Below are positions 1 to 6,688 of a DNA stretch of 33,896 nt, in pieces. Numbering within the stretch: the first letter of the stretch is position 1; every line of letters begins with the position of its first letter. The translations under genes were made by a program, and so were the position numbers. The notes under the pieces are model-generated. The model saw only the letters and a list, made by a program, of their open reading frames with translations. It was not told where the DNA came from and made no database searches. The stretch is taken from IMG/VR virus record IMGVR_UViG_3300017757_002567, positions 1 to 33,896 of that record. One strand, 5' to 3'. The DNA comes from a virus.

Positions 1-220
1 AGTTGGAGGTGCCTGGAACGCAGGAACAGAGATAGTTACAGGAACAGTAGACTCAGTAGTTGGCGGAGCCGCTACAATGGCAGTCGCTATTACTGACGAT
101 GCAAGAAACATTGCAGACGTAACAATTGACACAGCACAAGGTGTTGTTAAAACAGTTGCAGAAAATGTAGACAAGCAAACCGACGAACTTCAAAAGGATG
201 ATGCGCCTGAGGGAAAGTAA
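1..220 (+). CDS. C-terminal part of unknown protein, zero-frame product (5' end outside window)
   Basis: An open frame enters from the left edge (codons start at base 2) and ends at TAA 218-220. The 72 visible residues are rich in Gly, Ala, Val and Thr, with evenly spaced acidic and basic residues, and end in EGK. I recognise no family. The last two sense codons are GGA AAG and form the heptamer G GGA AAG with the preceding G, directly before the stop. This is the same slippery sequence used by phage lambda for gpG/gpGT. The ORF may therefore give a short product (this one) and a longer frameshifted product. The frame is clear; the function is unknown. Confidence 0.75.
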   Translation, partial: VGGAWNAGTEIVTGTVDSVVGGAATMAVAITDDARNIADVTIDTAQGVVKTVAENVDKQTDELQKDDAPEGK

Positions 221-249
221 CTAGTTTTTCTTTTTTCAAAAAGAAAGAC
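211..249 (+). promoter_or_regulatory. Predicted -1 ribosomal frameshift site: GGGAAAG plus hairpin
   Basis: Bases 211-217 read G GGA AAG in the zero frame, followed at once by TAA. A six-base spacer (218-223) leads to an inverted repeat in which 224-235 pairs with 238-249: 12 possible pairs including one G-U, of which about 10-11 can form around a tight loop. Heptamer, stop and hairpin at this spacing are the classic elements of a stimulated -1 shift. The stem is almost all A-T, so it is weak. Confidence 0.6.
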
Positions 250-342
250 AAAGAACTAACAGCAGAAGAATTAATCGAACTTTTCAAACAGAATGTTGAT
301 AAGTTAGAAAAATATTGTGAAGCCAACCCAAAGGAATGTTAA
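211..342 (+). CDS. Predicted -1 frameshift extension of the preceding protein
   Basis: This open frame is -1 relative to the gene ending at 220 and runs to TAA 340-342. It has no ATG, GTG or TTG codon, so it is hard to translate on its own. Slippage on G GGA AAG would add 41 residues: a short Phe/Ser stretch, a KKKDKE basic-acidic patch, and an amphipathic helix beginning ELTAEELIELF and ending in Cys. A terminator lies just downstream, so both products would come from one transcript. An alternative is a one-base sequencing error that split one gene. The hairpin right after the heptamer makes a real frameshift more likely. Confidence 0.6.
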   Translation, partial: GKVTSFSFFKKKDKELTAEELIELFKQNVDKLEKYCEANPKEC

Positions 343-359
343 CCACATTTTTATTATAG

Positions 360-384
360 AAAAGCACACTTCGGTGTGCTTTTT
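360..384 (+). terminator. Intrinsic terminator with UUCG tetraloop
   Basis: AAAAGCACAC (360-369) and GTGTGCTTTT (374-383) form a perfect 10-bp stem around a TTCG loop, followed by T residues. It closes the transcript of the frameshifted gene and insulates the cyclase gene that begins at 402. Confidence 0.9.
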
Positions 385-388
385 CTTG

Positions 389-396
389 ACTAAATA
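389..396 (+). promoter_or_regulatory. T4-type late promoter box (ACTAAATA)
   Basis: The variant box ACTAAATA lies 5 nt before the cyclase ATG and just after the terminator. At T4 spacing the transcript would start at or next to the AUG. Confidence 0.5.
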
Positions 397-401
397 ATCG
401 T

Positions 402-2267
402 ATGAAATGGATTTACAGCAAGAGTGCTGTAGCAGTTACAATATTATTGCTACTAGCCGTTCGAATAGCAGACCCTACAGCATTACAAAGTTTGCGTAGT
501 CAAGTGTTTGATAGTTACCAACAGTTTGATACTATTGTAGATAGTAACGATGTTGCTATTATAAATATAGGTGAGAACAGTTTACAAGCATTAGGACAAT
601 ATCCTTTTCCTAGAACAACGTATGCACAACTTATACATGATATAAGACAGAAGAATCAAGGCATAATAGGTTTTACTATTATGTTTCCCGAACAAGATAG
701 ATTTGGAGGAGATGAGGTATTTGCTTCATGGTTAAAAGACAACGGCATAGTTTTATCCCAGACCCCAAGTTCCAAAGGTGTAAGGAGTACAGGTCCTCAC
801 ATTGGTACAGGAACGATAGGCCCTTTACCCGCACAGGACTTTGTACTGACATGGCCCAACCTAGTAACAAACATAAAACAACTAGAGACCATGGCCCTTG
901 GGATTGGTGTTAATGCATCAGCACCACAACCAGATAATCAAACAAGAACATATCCATTAACAATCGGTGTAGAAGGAAAACTATACCCTAGTTTTGCTAT
1001 AGAGATGTTACGGACTAATACAGGCAAGCCAAGTTATATTATTAAAACTACAGAAGTCGGTGTTAGTGAAATTGCTGTACCACCGTATGATCCGGTTGTT
1101 ACCCAACCTAACGGCACAGCATATATTAGATTCAATAACAACTTTGAAGAAGTAGAATATACTGGCGTAGATAGTTTGCCTAACTTAGGTAGTAAATATG
1201 TTATAATAGGTGTAACAGCAGAAGGCATTGCAAACCCTGTGCCTACACCAAAAGGACTGATGTATCCACAGCACATACAGGGCCATATGCTACAAAATTT
1301 TATAGACGGTTCAAATATACAGCGAAGTCAGTTAAGTGCTTTATATGAGCTCTTAGGAGCATTACTGGGTATGATATTAATCGGTTTCTGTGTGTATAGA
1401 ACACCTATATGGTTAACCATACCTGTTTCTTTAAGTATTATGGGTGGAATAGGGTGGTTTAGTGTAACAATGTACCAGTCAAAACTGTTATTATTAGATG
1501 CTACATTCCCAATACTTGCAACATTTTTAGTGTTTTCCCAAGCAACATTTAACAATTTTTACAAACAATACAAGTTAAGACAGCAGATAAAAGCACAATT
1601 CGGTACATATATCAGTCCTGAATATGTTGATATGCTTGTTAAAGATCCTAGTTTAATGAAATTAGGCGGCGAAAGAAAAGAAATGAGTTTCTTATTTGCA
1701 GACATAGTCGGCTTTACTCCTATATCAGAACAGTATATGAAGAACGATGACCCTGAAGGACTTGTAGAACTTATCAATGGCTTCCTAGATAAGATGACAA
1801 ATATTGTATTAGCCAATGGTGGAACGATAGACAAGTTCATGGGCGACTGCATAATGGCATTCTGGAATGCTCCAACACCTTGTAAAAATCATGCTGAGAT
1901 GGCAGTTAAAACTGCTATAGAAATTGAACTGTTAGGCGATGAATTGGAAAAACAAATGGAGCAACTTGGACTTCCGAGAGTGAAATTTGGTACAGGTGTA
2001 AACACAGGTACATGTATTGTTGGTAACATGGGTGCTGAAACTAGATTAGATTATAGTGTTGTAGGCGATGCTGTGAACTTAGGTGCTAGATTAGAAGCAG
2101 AAACTCGTAAACAAGATACTCCAATTCTTATTAGCGAATATACTTACATGCAATGTCCAAATCAAATATTCAAACAATTAGATGAAGTTACTGTAAAAGG
2201 TAAAGAGGAGCCTGTAAAAATTTATGCTCCGTTAATCAATAACGAAGTTAGAAAACTTTACAAATAA
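402..2267 (+). CDS. Membrane class III adenylate cyclase with CHASE2 sensor domain
   Basis: The protein has an N-terminal hydrophobic helix (about residues 8-20), an extracytoplasmic CHASE2-like region (about 25-310), three hydrophobic segments (about 313-332, 335-356 and 360-380), a short linker, and a class III nucleotide cyclase domain (about 425-600). All main catalytic residues are visible: metal Asp434 in FADIVGFT, adenine-selecting Lys478, metal Asp482 in GDCIMAFW, Asp550, and Asn559/Arg563 in NLGARLE. Lys plus Asp at the specificity positions points to ATP, so cAMP, rather than GTP. CHASE2-TM-cyclase is a standard bacterial sensor layout, but a membrane cyclase is unusual in a phage. 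The ATG is preceded by a late box and no Shine-Dalgarno. It ends base-to-base against the convergent gene at 2268. The role in infection is unknown; altering host cAMP signalling is inference. Confidence 0.9.
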   Translation: MKWIYSKSAVAVTILLLLAVRIADPTALQSLRSQVFDSYQQFDTIVDSNDVAIINIGENSLQALGQYPFPRTTYAQLIHDIRQKNQGIIGFTIMFPEQDRFGGDEVFASWLKDNGIVLSQTPSSKGVRSTGPHIGTGTIGPLPAQDFVLTWPNLVTNIKQLETMALGIGVNASAPQPDNQTRTYPLTIGVEGKLYPSFAIEMLRTNTGKPSYIIKTTEVGVSEIAVPPYDPVVTQPNGTAYIRFNNNFEEVEYTGVDSLPNLGSKYVIIGVTAEGIANPVPTPKGLMYPQHIQGHMLQNFIDGSNIQRSQLSALYELLGALLGMILIGFCVYRTPIWLTIPVSLSIMGGIGWFSVTMYQSKLLLLDATFPILATFLVFSQATFNNFYKQYKLRQQIKAQFGTYISPEYVDMLVKDPSLMKLGGERKEMSFLFADIVGFTPISEQYMKNDDPEGLVELINGFLDKMTNIVLANGGTIDKFMGDCIMAFWNAPTPCKNHAEMAVKTAIEIELLGDELEKQMEQLGLPRVKFGTGVNTGTCIVGNMGAETRLDYSVVGDAVNLGARLEAETRKQDTPILISEYTYMQCPNQIFKQLDEVTVKGKEEPVKIYAPLINNEVRKLYK

Positions 2268-2894
2268 TTATTCATCAGGAATATAGTTTCTAAATTCAGT
2301 AAATAACTTAGCATATTCTAGCAAATCCATTCTCAATGTCTGTAAGTGTTTTAACTCTATAGGCGTTGTAAATTTTGCTACTGAATATATAGGAATATAA
2401 TAATTTAAGATTTTATCTACTTTTTCTCTATCTTTAATTATGTCTTGAATTATTCTATGATAAAAGTTAGGCTCTGTGATAAGTTGACTCAGCCACACAT
2501 GATGGTCATCATGTGAGTTATATGAATATGCCATTTCTCTAACATCATATGAAATTGCTCGTACAGGATTAATATTACTCCTGTACTTTTTCATCACAGG
2601 TTTATATACCCACTTGTCTTCACGAGTGTGTTGATTTCTTATAAATGCTTTATACTCATTTAAAAAACTCTTATATAATCCATCTTCGCTTTGCTTAACT
2701 TCAACATTGTATTGTTTCATTAATTCGTCAGCATATTCTTGTATCTTTGGAGACAAGTCATCATACAACTCTCTGACATCGAGTATTGTGTAAGTTCCAT
2801 TAAAGAATGTACTTGGGATTGCCTTGTGTCGATTATATTTCGTAAGTTCTGTAGTAAGTTTTATAGCATCAAAATTGATAATATCTTTTGCCAT
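2268..2894 (-). CDS. Unknown protein, last gene of the minus-strand neck cluster
   Basis: This 208-aa, charged, Tyr- and His-rich, probably helical protein has no signal peptide or membrane segment, and I recognise no family. A stretch near the middle (SHDDHHVW) is rich in His and Asp and could bind metal, but no known motif is completed. I start it at the ATG at 2894, which sits 5 nt after GATAAGTA, the same layout as gp13 (GATAAATAGTAGT then ATGGCA). A GTG at 2909 in the same frame overlaps the Nudix stop and is the alternative start. It is convergent with the adenylate cyclase. Confidence 0.7.
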   Translation of the reverse strand: MAKDIINFDAIKLTTELTKYNRHKAIPSTFFNGTYTILDVRELYDDLSPKIQEYADELMKQYNVEVKQSEDGLYKSFLNEYKAFIRNQHTREDKWVYKPVMKKYRSNINPVRAISYDVREMAYSYNSHDDHHVWLSQLITEPNFYHRIIQDIIKDREKVDKILNYYIPIYSVAKFTTPIELKHLQTLRMDLLEYAKLFTEFRNYIPDE

Positions 2895-2899
2895 ACTAT

Positions 2900-2907
2900 T
2901 ACTTATC
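2900..2907 (-). promoter_or_regulatory. Variant late promoter box (GATAAGTA), minus strand
   Basis: GATAAGTA on the minus strand is followed by ATAGT and then the ATG at 2894. The same variant precedes the radical SAM gene at 7421. Confidence 0.45.
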
Positions 2908-3460
2908 ACATATTGATTTTTAGTATAGTGTGTAGTTTACCTGCACCTTTGTTACGACCTAGTGTGCTTCTAGCACCATCATGTAAAGGCTTGGGCCATT
3001 GACCAATCTCTACCCAAGCATACCCACAACTTTCTTTATTAAGTGTTGGTAAAAATTCTGTTTCCACCACAGCACAAAAACTGTAATACATGAAATGTTT
3101 ATTTTTACTTTGGTATGTATCGATTGGATTTAATTTTTTAAGTTCAGGAACAAAACCTATTTCTTCTTGAAGTTCTCGTTGAATACATTCATATGGTGAT
3201 TCGCCATTCTCTATGATACCACCCCAAAATCCCCAAGTATGTTTCATTCTTTTATCTGAGTTTCTTAATTGAAATAAACATCTTCCTGTGTCTTTTGCTA
3301 GGAATAAAACACCAGCGGCACTAATACCTTTGTGTTTATTAAAATTAGTTAAAGGATTTAACTGGTCTATGATACTTACTTTTTCTTTTAGATGTTTATC
3401 TTCCAGAATCCTGGGTTGTATGTCCCTTCGTAAGTGCTTGTCCACGTTGCGTTTTGCCAT
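2906..3460 (-). CDS. Nudix hydrolase
   Basis: This 184-aa protein has a perfect Nudix box: Gly81, five residues, Glu87, seven residues, then R-E-L-x-E-E-x-G-F (95-103). The family hydrolyses nucleoside diphosphates linked to another group, with Mg2+ held by the RELQEE glutamates. The local sequence HTWGFWGGIIENGE resembles GDP-mannose or NTP-type members, but the substrate cannot be read from it. The first 24 codons overlap the end of gene 15 in another frame (73 nt). The ATG at 3460 has an AGGA about 12 nt upstream. The next methionine is too far in to keep the fold, so I keep this start. It lies in a leftward operon with gp14 and gp15. Confidence 0.9.
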   Translation of the reverse strand: MAKRNVDKHLRRDIQPRILEDKHLKEKVSIIDQLNPLTNFNKHKGISAAGVLFLAKDTGRCLFQLRNSDKRMKHTWGFWGGIIENGESPYECIQRELQEEIGFVPELKKLNPIDTYQSKNKHFMYYSFCAVVETEFLPTLNKESCGYAWVEIGQWPKPLHDGARSTLGRNKGAGKLHTILKINM

Positions 3461-4833
3461 TTGTATTGTTTTCCTGTGTATGTGTTTGTAACATAATGTA
3501 AGTCTGTTACAGCAGATGCATCAAATACTTTGGTCCATGCACTTCCGTTGTACTCTACTATGTCATTTACGTCTGCTGATATACCCCACTGGCTTCCTGA
3601 TATTTCTGCTGTAAGTAAATACCTTTGTCCATTAGTAGCGGCATCTAATGTACCGTCTCCTGGATAACTTGATGTAGGGTCAATAATTTTAGTAATGTTT
3701 GTAAGTGTTGCTGTTGGTAATGTATCACCGTCTACTGTAAATACTAACTTAGCAGGATCTATACTATTCCTAGCAATAAATCCACTAACCATGTTAGTAA
3801 CTGAATCTATATCGTTTGATAAATTAAGTTGTAGTGTGCTACCAGTTGTTAATGGAATGTCGCTCATTTGTATTGAAGCATTACCTAATGTACCGGATGA
3901 GCCTTGTGGTGATATAGACTCTAATAAATCATTCCAATTTGCTTTTGTTGTTTCACCGTCATCGTAACTAGTACCTACTGTAGGACCAGTTTTAAATAAT
4001 GTTGCTTCTGTACCTTCAATTTGTAAGAAGTAATTATTAGGACTAACAGTATGTAATTCAAAATCACTTTCTAATGTCCTAAAGAAATCGTATATATCTT
4101 CGTCATATCCCATATCAGATACATTTGAGGTATCATATATGTTAGTGATAATTGTGTTAATAATTTTTTGTCTTTTAACTTTTGCTGGAGGACTAATCCA
4201 TATTGGCAAAGTAAATGTTAGGGTGGCAACGTCTATGGTTTCATCTACGCCTGCTGGTACACTTCTGTTTGACCAATTTATGTCTGTTAGTTCTACTTCA
4301 AAAATACTTGTCCAGTCTAAAGGATTTGTACTGCTTTGTAATTGTATACTTGGATTGAACAGCACTAATATCTGTTCCATTATTTGTAGTTTTTGGTCTG
4401 TGTTTCCACTCCAAATATCTACTTGCATTGTTAAATTATATGGTACAGGCATATATCTGTCTGTGCTATATAAGTTTCCTGGAAAACTTTGCGAATCACT
4501 GCCTGTTTTATATTGGCTAGTACCACTATCATATTGTCTTTCTGCAACTTGTACTTTACTAACTAACATAGGATCTTGTGCCCTATCTCTAGCAATTAGT
4601 AAACTATTAATACTACATGCAATAAAAGGAGTAGCATTAACCATGTTCTCACTACCCTTTCTTAATATGTGTGCAACCATTCTACTCATGTCTGCATATC
4701 TTACAGGAACTTTATTGTAAAATGTTGAACCGGCTCTCTTACCTTCTGATACTTTAAAGTCACCAAAGATTCTCATGAATTGTGTCAAGTATCGTCTTAG
4801 TTGTGCGTCATACCAGTAATCTAAATTAGCCAT
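3388..4833 (-). CDS. gp15: gp15-like tail sheath stabilizer/completion protein, enlarged
   Basis: The N-terminal half follows T4 gp15 in pattern: a start with a Y-x(n)-RRYLTQFMRIFGDF motif, then KVPVRYAD, then a central MQVDIWSGNTDQKLQIMEQI segment with LFNP, and a strand-rich end with TLTFTLPIWISPPAKV. In T4, gp15 caps the tail and joins it to the head neck. T4 gp15 is about 270 aa, while this one is 481. The extra C-terminal region is Ser/Thr/Gly rich and ends in two Trp/Tyr modules (about residues 396-470) similar to ones in gp14 and gp18 here. The start ATG overlaps the gp14 stop (TAATG), and the end overlaps the Nudix start. Confidence 0.8.
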   Translation of the reverse strand: MANLDYWYDAQLRRYLTQFMRIFGDFKVSEGKRAGSTFYNKVPVRYADMSRMVAHILRKGSENMVNATPFIACSINSLLIARDRAQDPMLVSKVQVAERQYDSGTSQYKTGSDSQSFPGNLYSTDRYMPVPYNLTMQVDIWSGNTDQKLQIMEQILVLFNPSIQLQSSTNPLDWTSIFEVELTDINWSNRSVPAGVDETIDVATLTFTLPIWISPPAKVKRQKIINTIITNIYDTSNVSDMGYDEDIYDFFRTLESDFELHTVSPNNYFLQIEGTEATLFKTGPTVGTSYDDGETTKANWNDLLESISPQGSSGTLGNASIQMSDIPLTTGSTLQLNLSNDIDSVTNMVSGFIARNSIDPAKLVFTVDGDTLPTATLTNITKIIDPTSSYPGDGTLDAATNGQRYLLTAEISGSQWGISADVNDIVEYNGSAWTKVFDASAVTDLHYVTNTYTGKQYKWQNATWTSTYEGTYNPGFWKINI

Positions 4834-5861
4834 TAATTATCTGCCTTTGGTTTAACTGCTTTACTGAGATTAGTTTTCTCATTTTGAGTTGTACCGTCTG
4901 TATTAGTAGTTATTGTATCATTATTAACAAATGATGTGAGCAGTTTATTAGCGGCACTCCAAGCCTTCTTGTTGTCGTCACTAATTTTACTCCATCTACT
5001 ACCTTGTTTTTTAAATAATCTATGAGGTTCGAAATCTGTTCTCAAGAAATAATCTCCGTTAACACAACTTATTGGGAATGAACTTCCACTGCCTACTATA
5101 CTTATACCATTAGGAGCAGTTCCGTCTCCTGGGAAGTATACGCCTGGCTTATCACTTTCTTCGTCAACATATAAATGTCCACCTTCGTAATAGCCTGAAT
5201 CATAAGCCACATCTGCATTAGCAAGTTCCATAACTTTATCACTAACTTGAATTTCTGTGCCGTAAGTACTTAGAATATTTCTTAAGTCTGTAGCAGTTTC
5301 TCCAGTACCAAGTATATCTCTGTATTCTGGACTGTCTGTGATATTAGTTAATTTAACTCTCCACAAGTGGGGCCACCATCTAGGATCATATCCTTCTGCT
5401 GGTCTGCCTGAATCACTTACTACAAAGTATCTGTTAATTGCTTCTCCGCCACCTAATAGTAAATCATCTCTTAAATGCGGTAGTTCAATAACATCACCTG
5501 CCATTAAACGTCTGCCAAGTAAACTTGCACATGTATTCATATGGAATGTCATAGACAAATTATCATTGCTCATAAACATACCAAACTGTGTTAAATCAAA
5601 GTCTGGTTCGCTTACATTGTAAGCACCACGTAGTTCATAAATGTCTGTGTCATACTTCCTATCTCTATTTTCTAAAAAGAGAACGTCTTGGATATATAAA
5701 TCACCCGAGCCAGTACTTGCAGTTGCGTCATCAGTATATGTGCCTATGTATTTGTGTACATAAACTCCTGTTCCGCCTGCATTAATAACTTCCGCTACTG
5801 CTCTATCTATGAAGCCATAGTCGTTAGTTTTGTTCTTGTTCCACAGTTGTAATCTTGGCAT
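4833..5861 (-). CDS. gp14: gp14-like neck protein
   Basis: This 342-aa protein matches the T4 gp14 pattern in its middle: a conserved YDTDIYELRGAYN-type stretch, FGMFMSNDNLSMTFHMN, then AGDVIELPHL and a later YDPRWWPHLWRVKL segment. gp14 forms part of the neck that joins filled heads to tails. After about residue 230 there is a tail with PGDGT and a module reading NGDYFLRTD...RLFKKQGSRWSKIS (268-293), which resembles modules in gp15 and gp18 of this phage. It is the first gene of the leftward late operon, 7 nt behind a GATAAATA box. Unlike in T4, gp13 is not adjacent; it lies at 12693 on the other strand. Confidence 0.75.
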   Translation of the reverse strand: MPRLQLWNKNKTNDYGFIDRAVAEVINAGGTGVYVHKYIGTYTDDATASTGSGDLYIQDVLFLENRDRKYDTDIYELRGAYNVSEPDFDLTQFGMFMSNDNLSMTFHMNTCASLLGRRLMAGDVIELPHLRDDLLLGGGEAINRYFVVSDSGRPAEGYDPRWWPHLWRVKLTNITDSPEYRDILGTGETATDLRNILSTYGTEIQVSDKVMELANADVAYDSGYYEGGHLYVDEESDKPGVYFPGDGTAPNGISIVGSGSSFPISCVNGDYFLRTDFEPHRLFKKQGSRWSKISDDNKKAWSAANKLLTSFVNNDTITTNTDGTTQNEKTNLSKAVKPKADN

Positions 5862-5868
5862 AATGTAG

Positions 5869-5876
5869 TATTTATC
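5869..5876 (-). promoter_or_regulatory. Late promoter box (GATAAATA), minus strand, for gp14 operon
   Basis: The plus strand reads TATTTATC, which is GATAAATA on the minus strand, 7 nt before the gp14 ATG. It lies back-to-back with the early promoter at 5891-5919. Confidence 0.75.
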
Positions 5877-5890
5877 ACTTTACAAAGTTC

Positions 5891-5919
5891 TTGACAAACA
5901 ACGTGAATACCTATATACT
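5891..5919 (+). promoter_or_regulatory. Strong host sigma70-type early promoter
   Basis: TTGACA (5891-5896), 17 nt, then TATACT (5914-5919). The start site falls just before tRNA-Ser. The same hexamers and spacing, and the same TTGACAAACA start, recur at 11451-11479. Confidence 0.85.
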
Positions 5920-5932
5920 AAGGATTAAACTA

Positions 5933-6022
5933 GGAAAGGTGGCTGAGTGGCTTAAAGCACCTCCCTGCTAAGGAGGAGTACGGGTAACTGTACCGAGAGT
6001 TCGAATCTCTCCCTTTCCGCCA
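5933..6022 (+). tRNA. trnS: tRNA-Ser (anticodon GCU)
   Basis: The cloverleaf is clear: acceptor GGAAAGG (5933-5939) pairs with CCTTTCC (6012-6018), followed by discriminator G and an encoded CCA. The anticodon stem CCTCC/GGAGG encloses loop CTGCTAA with anticodon GCT (5967-5969). There is a long variable arm as in serine tRNAs, and a TTCGAAT T-loop. It reads AGT/AGC, and AGT is the dominant serine codon in this window. It is the first gene after the early promoter. Confidence 0.95.
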
Positions 6023-6118
6023 GTTATTAAAACTAGTGTTAATCAATACCGGTAAATATGTGCTACCTAGTAATAAAGAATTATTAGGCAAACGTGGAAA
6101 CACAGAGAGAATTACAAA

Positions 6119-6325
6119 ATGGTAAAAGCAAAAGCAAAAGTATCTAAAAAAGCAACTAAGAATGACTGGTGGTTTCAAGATGTTGGCGACAACGTAATGA
6201 GAAACGCACAAGAAATTAGTGCAAACATTAGAGCAAACGCAGAAGAAATAAGTGCTAATATTCAAGCAAATTCACAAAGAGTTGGCGACAATATGAAAGC
6301 ATACCTAAATAGAAATTTAGGATAA
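6119..6325 (+). CDS. Small basic amphipathic protein between two tRNA genes
   Basis: This 68-aa protein has a Lys-rich N terminus (six Lys in the first 15 residues), then WWF, then a helix with internal duplication: EISANIRAN followed by EISANIQAN, bracketed by VGDNV and VGDNM. The pattern suggests an amphipathic coil or membrane-surface helix. I recognise no family. It lies between tRNA-Ser and tRNA-Ala in an early transcript and has only a weak purine-rich ribosome site. As an early small protein it could act on host functions, but that is a guess. Confidence 0.7.
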   Translation: MVKAKAKVSKKATKNDWWFQDVGDNVMRNAQEISANIRANAEEISANIQANSQRVGDNMKAYLNRNLG

Positions 6326-6336
6326 AATAACGGACT

Positions 6337-6412
6337 GGGGCGGTAGCTCAGTTGGGAGAGCGATTGGTTTGCAACCAATAGGTCGGAGGTTCGATCCCTC
6401 TTCGCTCCACCA
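6337..6412 (+). tRNA. trnA: tRNA-Ala (anticodon UGC)
   Basis: This is a 76-nt cloverleaf. Acceptor GGGGCGG pairs with TCGCTCC (two G-U pairs), followed by discriminator A and an encoded CCA. The D arm reads TAGCTCAGTTGGGAGAGC. The anticodon stem ATTGG/CCAAT encloses loop TTTGCAA with anticodon TGC (6370-6372). The T arm reads GGAGGTTCGATCCCTC. It reads GCA, the commonest alanine codon seen in the window. Confidence 0.96.
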
Positions 6413-6427
6413 GTTCATGAGGTAAAG

Positions 6428-6688
6428 ATGGCAGATGAGAAAGATAGAGAACTAGAGGATATTATCACTGGGGCAATATTAGATTTACTCATTGATGCAA
6501 GAGACCAAGGTATGGAATTACTAACGTTTGAGCAAATCTGTGACTTATTAGGTGTTGACGATATAAGTCTGATGTCTAAAATGGAAAAAGGTATGACGTT
6601 CGAACTAAACGATGAATTTTTAAATAAACTTAAAGATCCAGAAATAAGGAGAGCAATGCTCGAATCCTTTAGGGCCACAAAACATTGA
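6428..6688 (+). CDS. Small acidic helical protein of unknown function
   Basis: This 86-aa protein is strongly acidic at the N terminus (MADEKDRELEDII), with predicted helices and a possible helix-turn-helix-like segment LLTFEQICDLLGVDDISLMSKM (about 31-52). It has no membrane segment or signal peptide, and I recognise no family. It starts 16 nt after tRNA-Ala with a GAGGTAAAG ribosome site. Its stop TGA overlaps the TTG start of the reductase (TTGA), so the two are probably translationally coupled. Confidence 0.75.
   Translation: MADEKDRELEDIITGAILDLLIDARDQGMELLTFEQICDLLGVDDISLMSKMEKGMTFELNDEFLNKLKDPEIRRAMLESFRATKH

Noticed and set aside
4139-4720. Long plus-strand frame (193 codons) inside gp15
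   Set aside because: It is antisense to clear gp15 segments, with hydrophobic low-complexity translation and no ribosome site; it arises from codon bias on the other strand.
5930-6265. Long minus-strand frame over the tRNA-Ser region
   Set aside because: It overlaps the tRNA on the opposite strand, ends in the early promoter side, and its translation is Cys/Phe-rich with no family; it is a shadow of the tRNA and the 68-aa gene.
6337-6412. tRNA genes as prophage attachment sites
   Set aside because: No integrase, no repeated tRNA 3' end elsewhere in the window, and all genes are of lytic T4 type.
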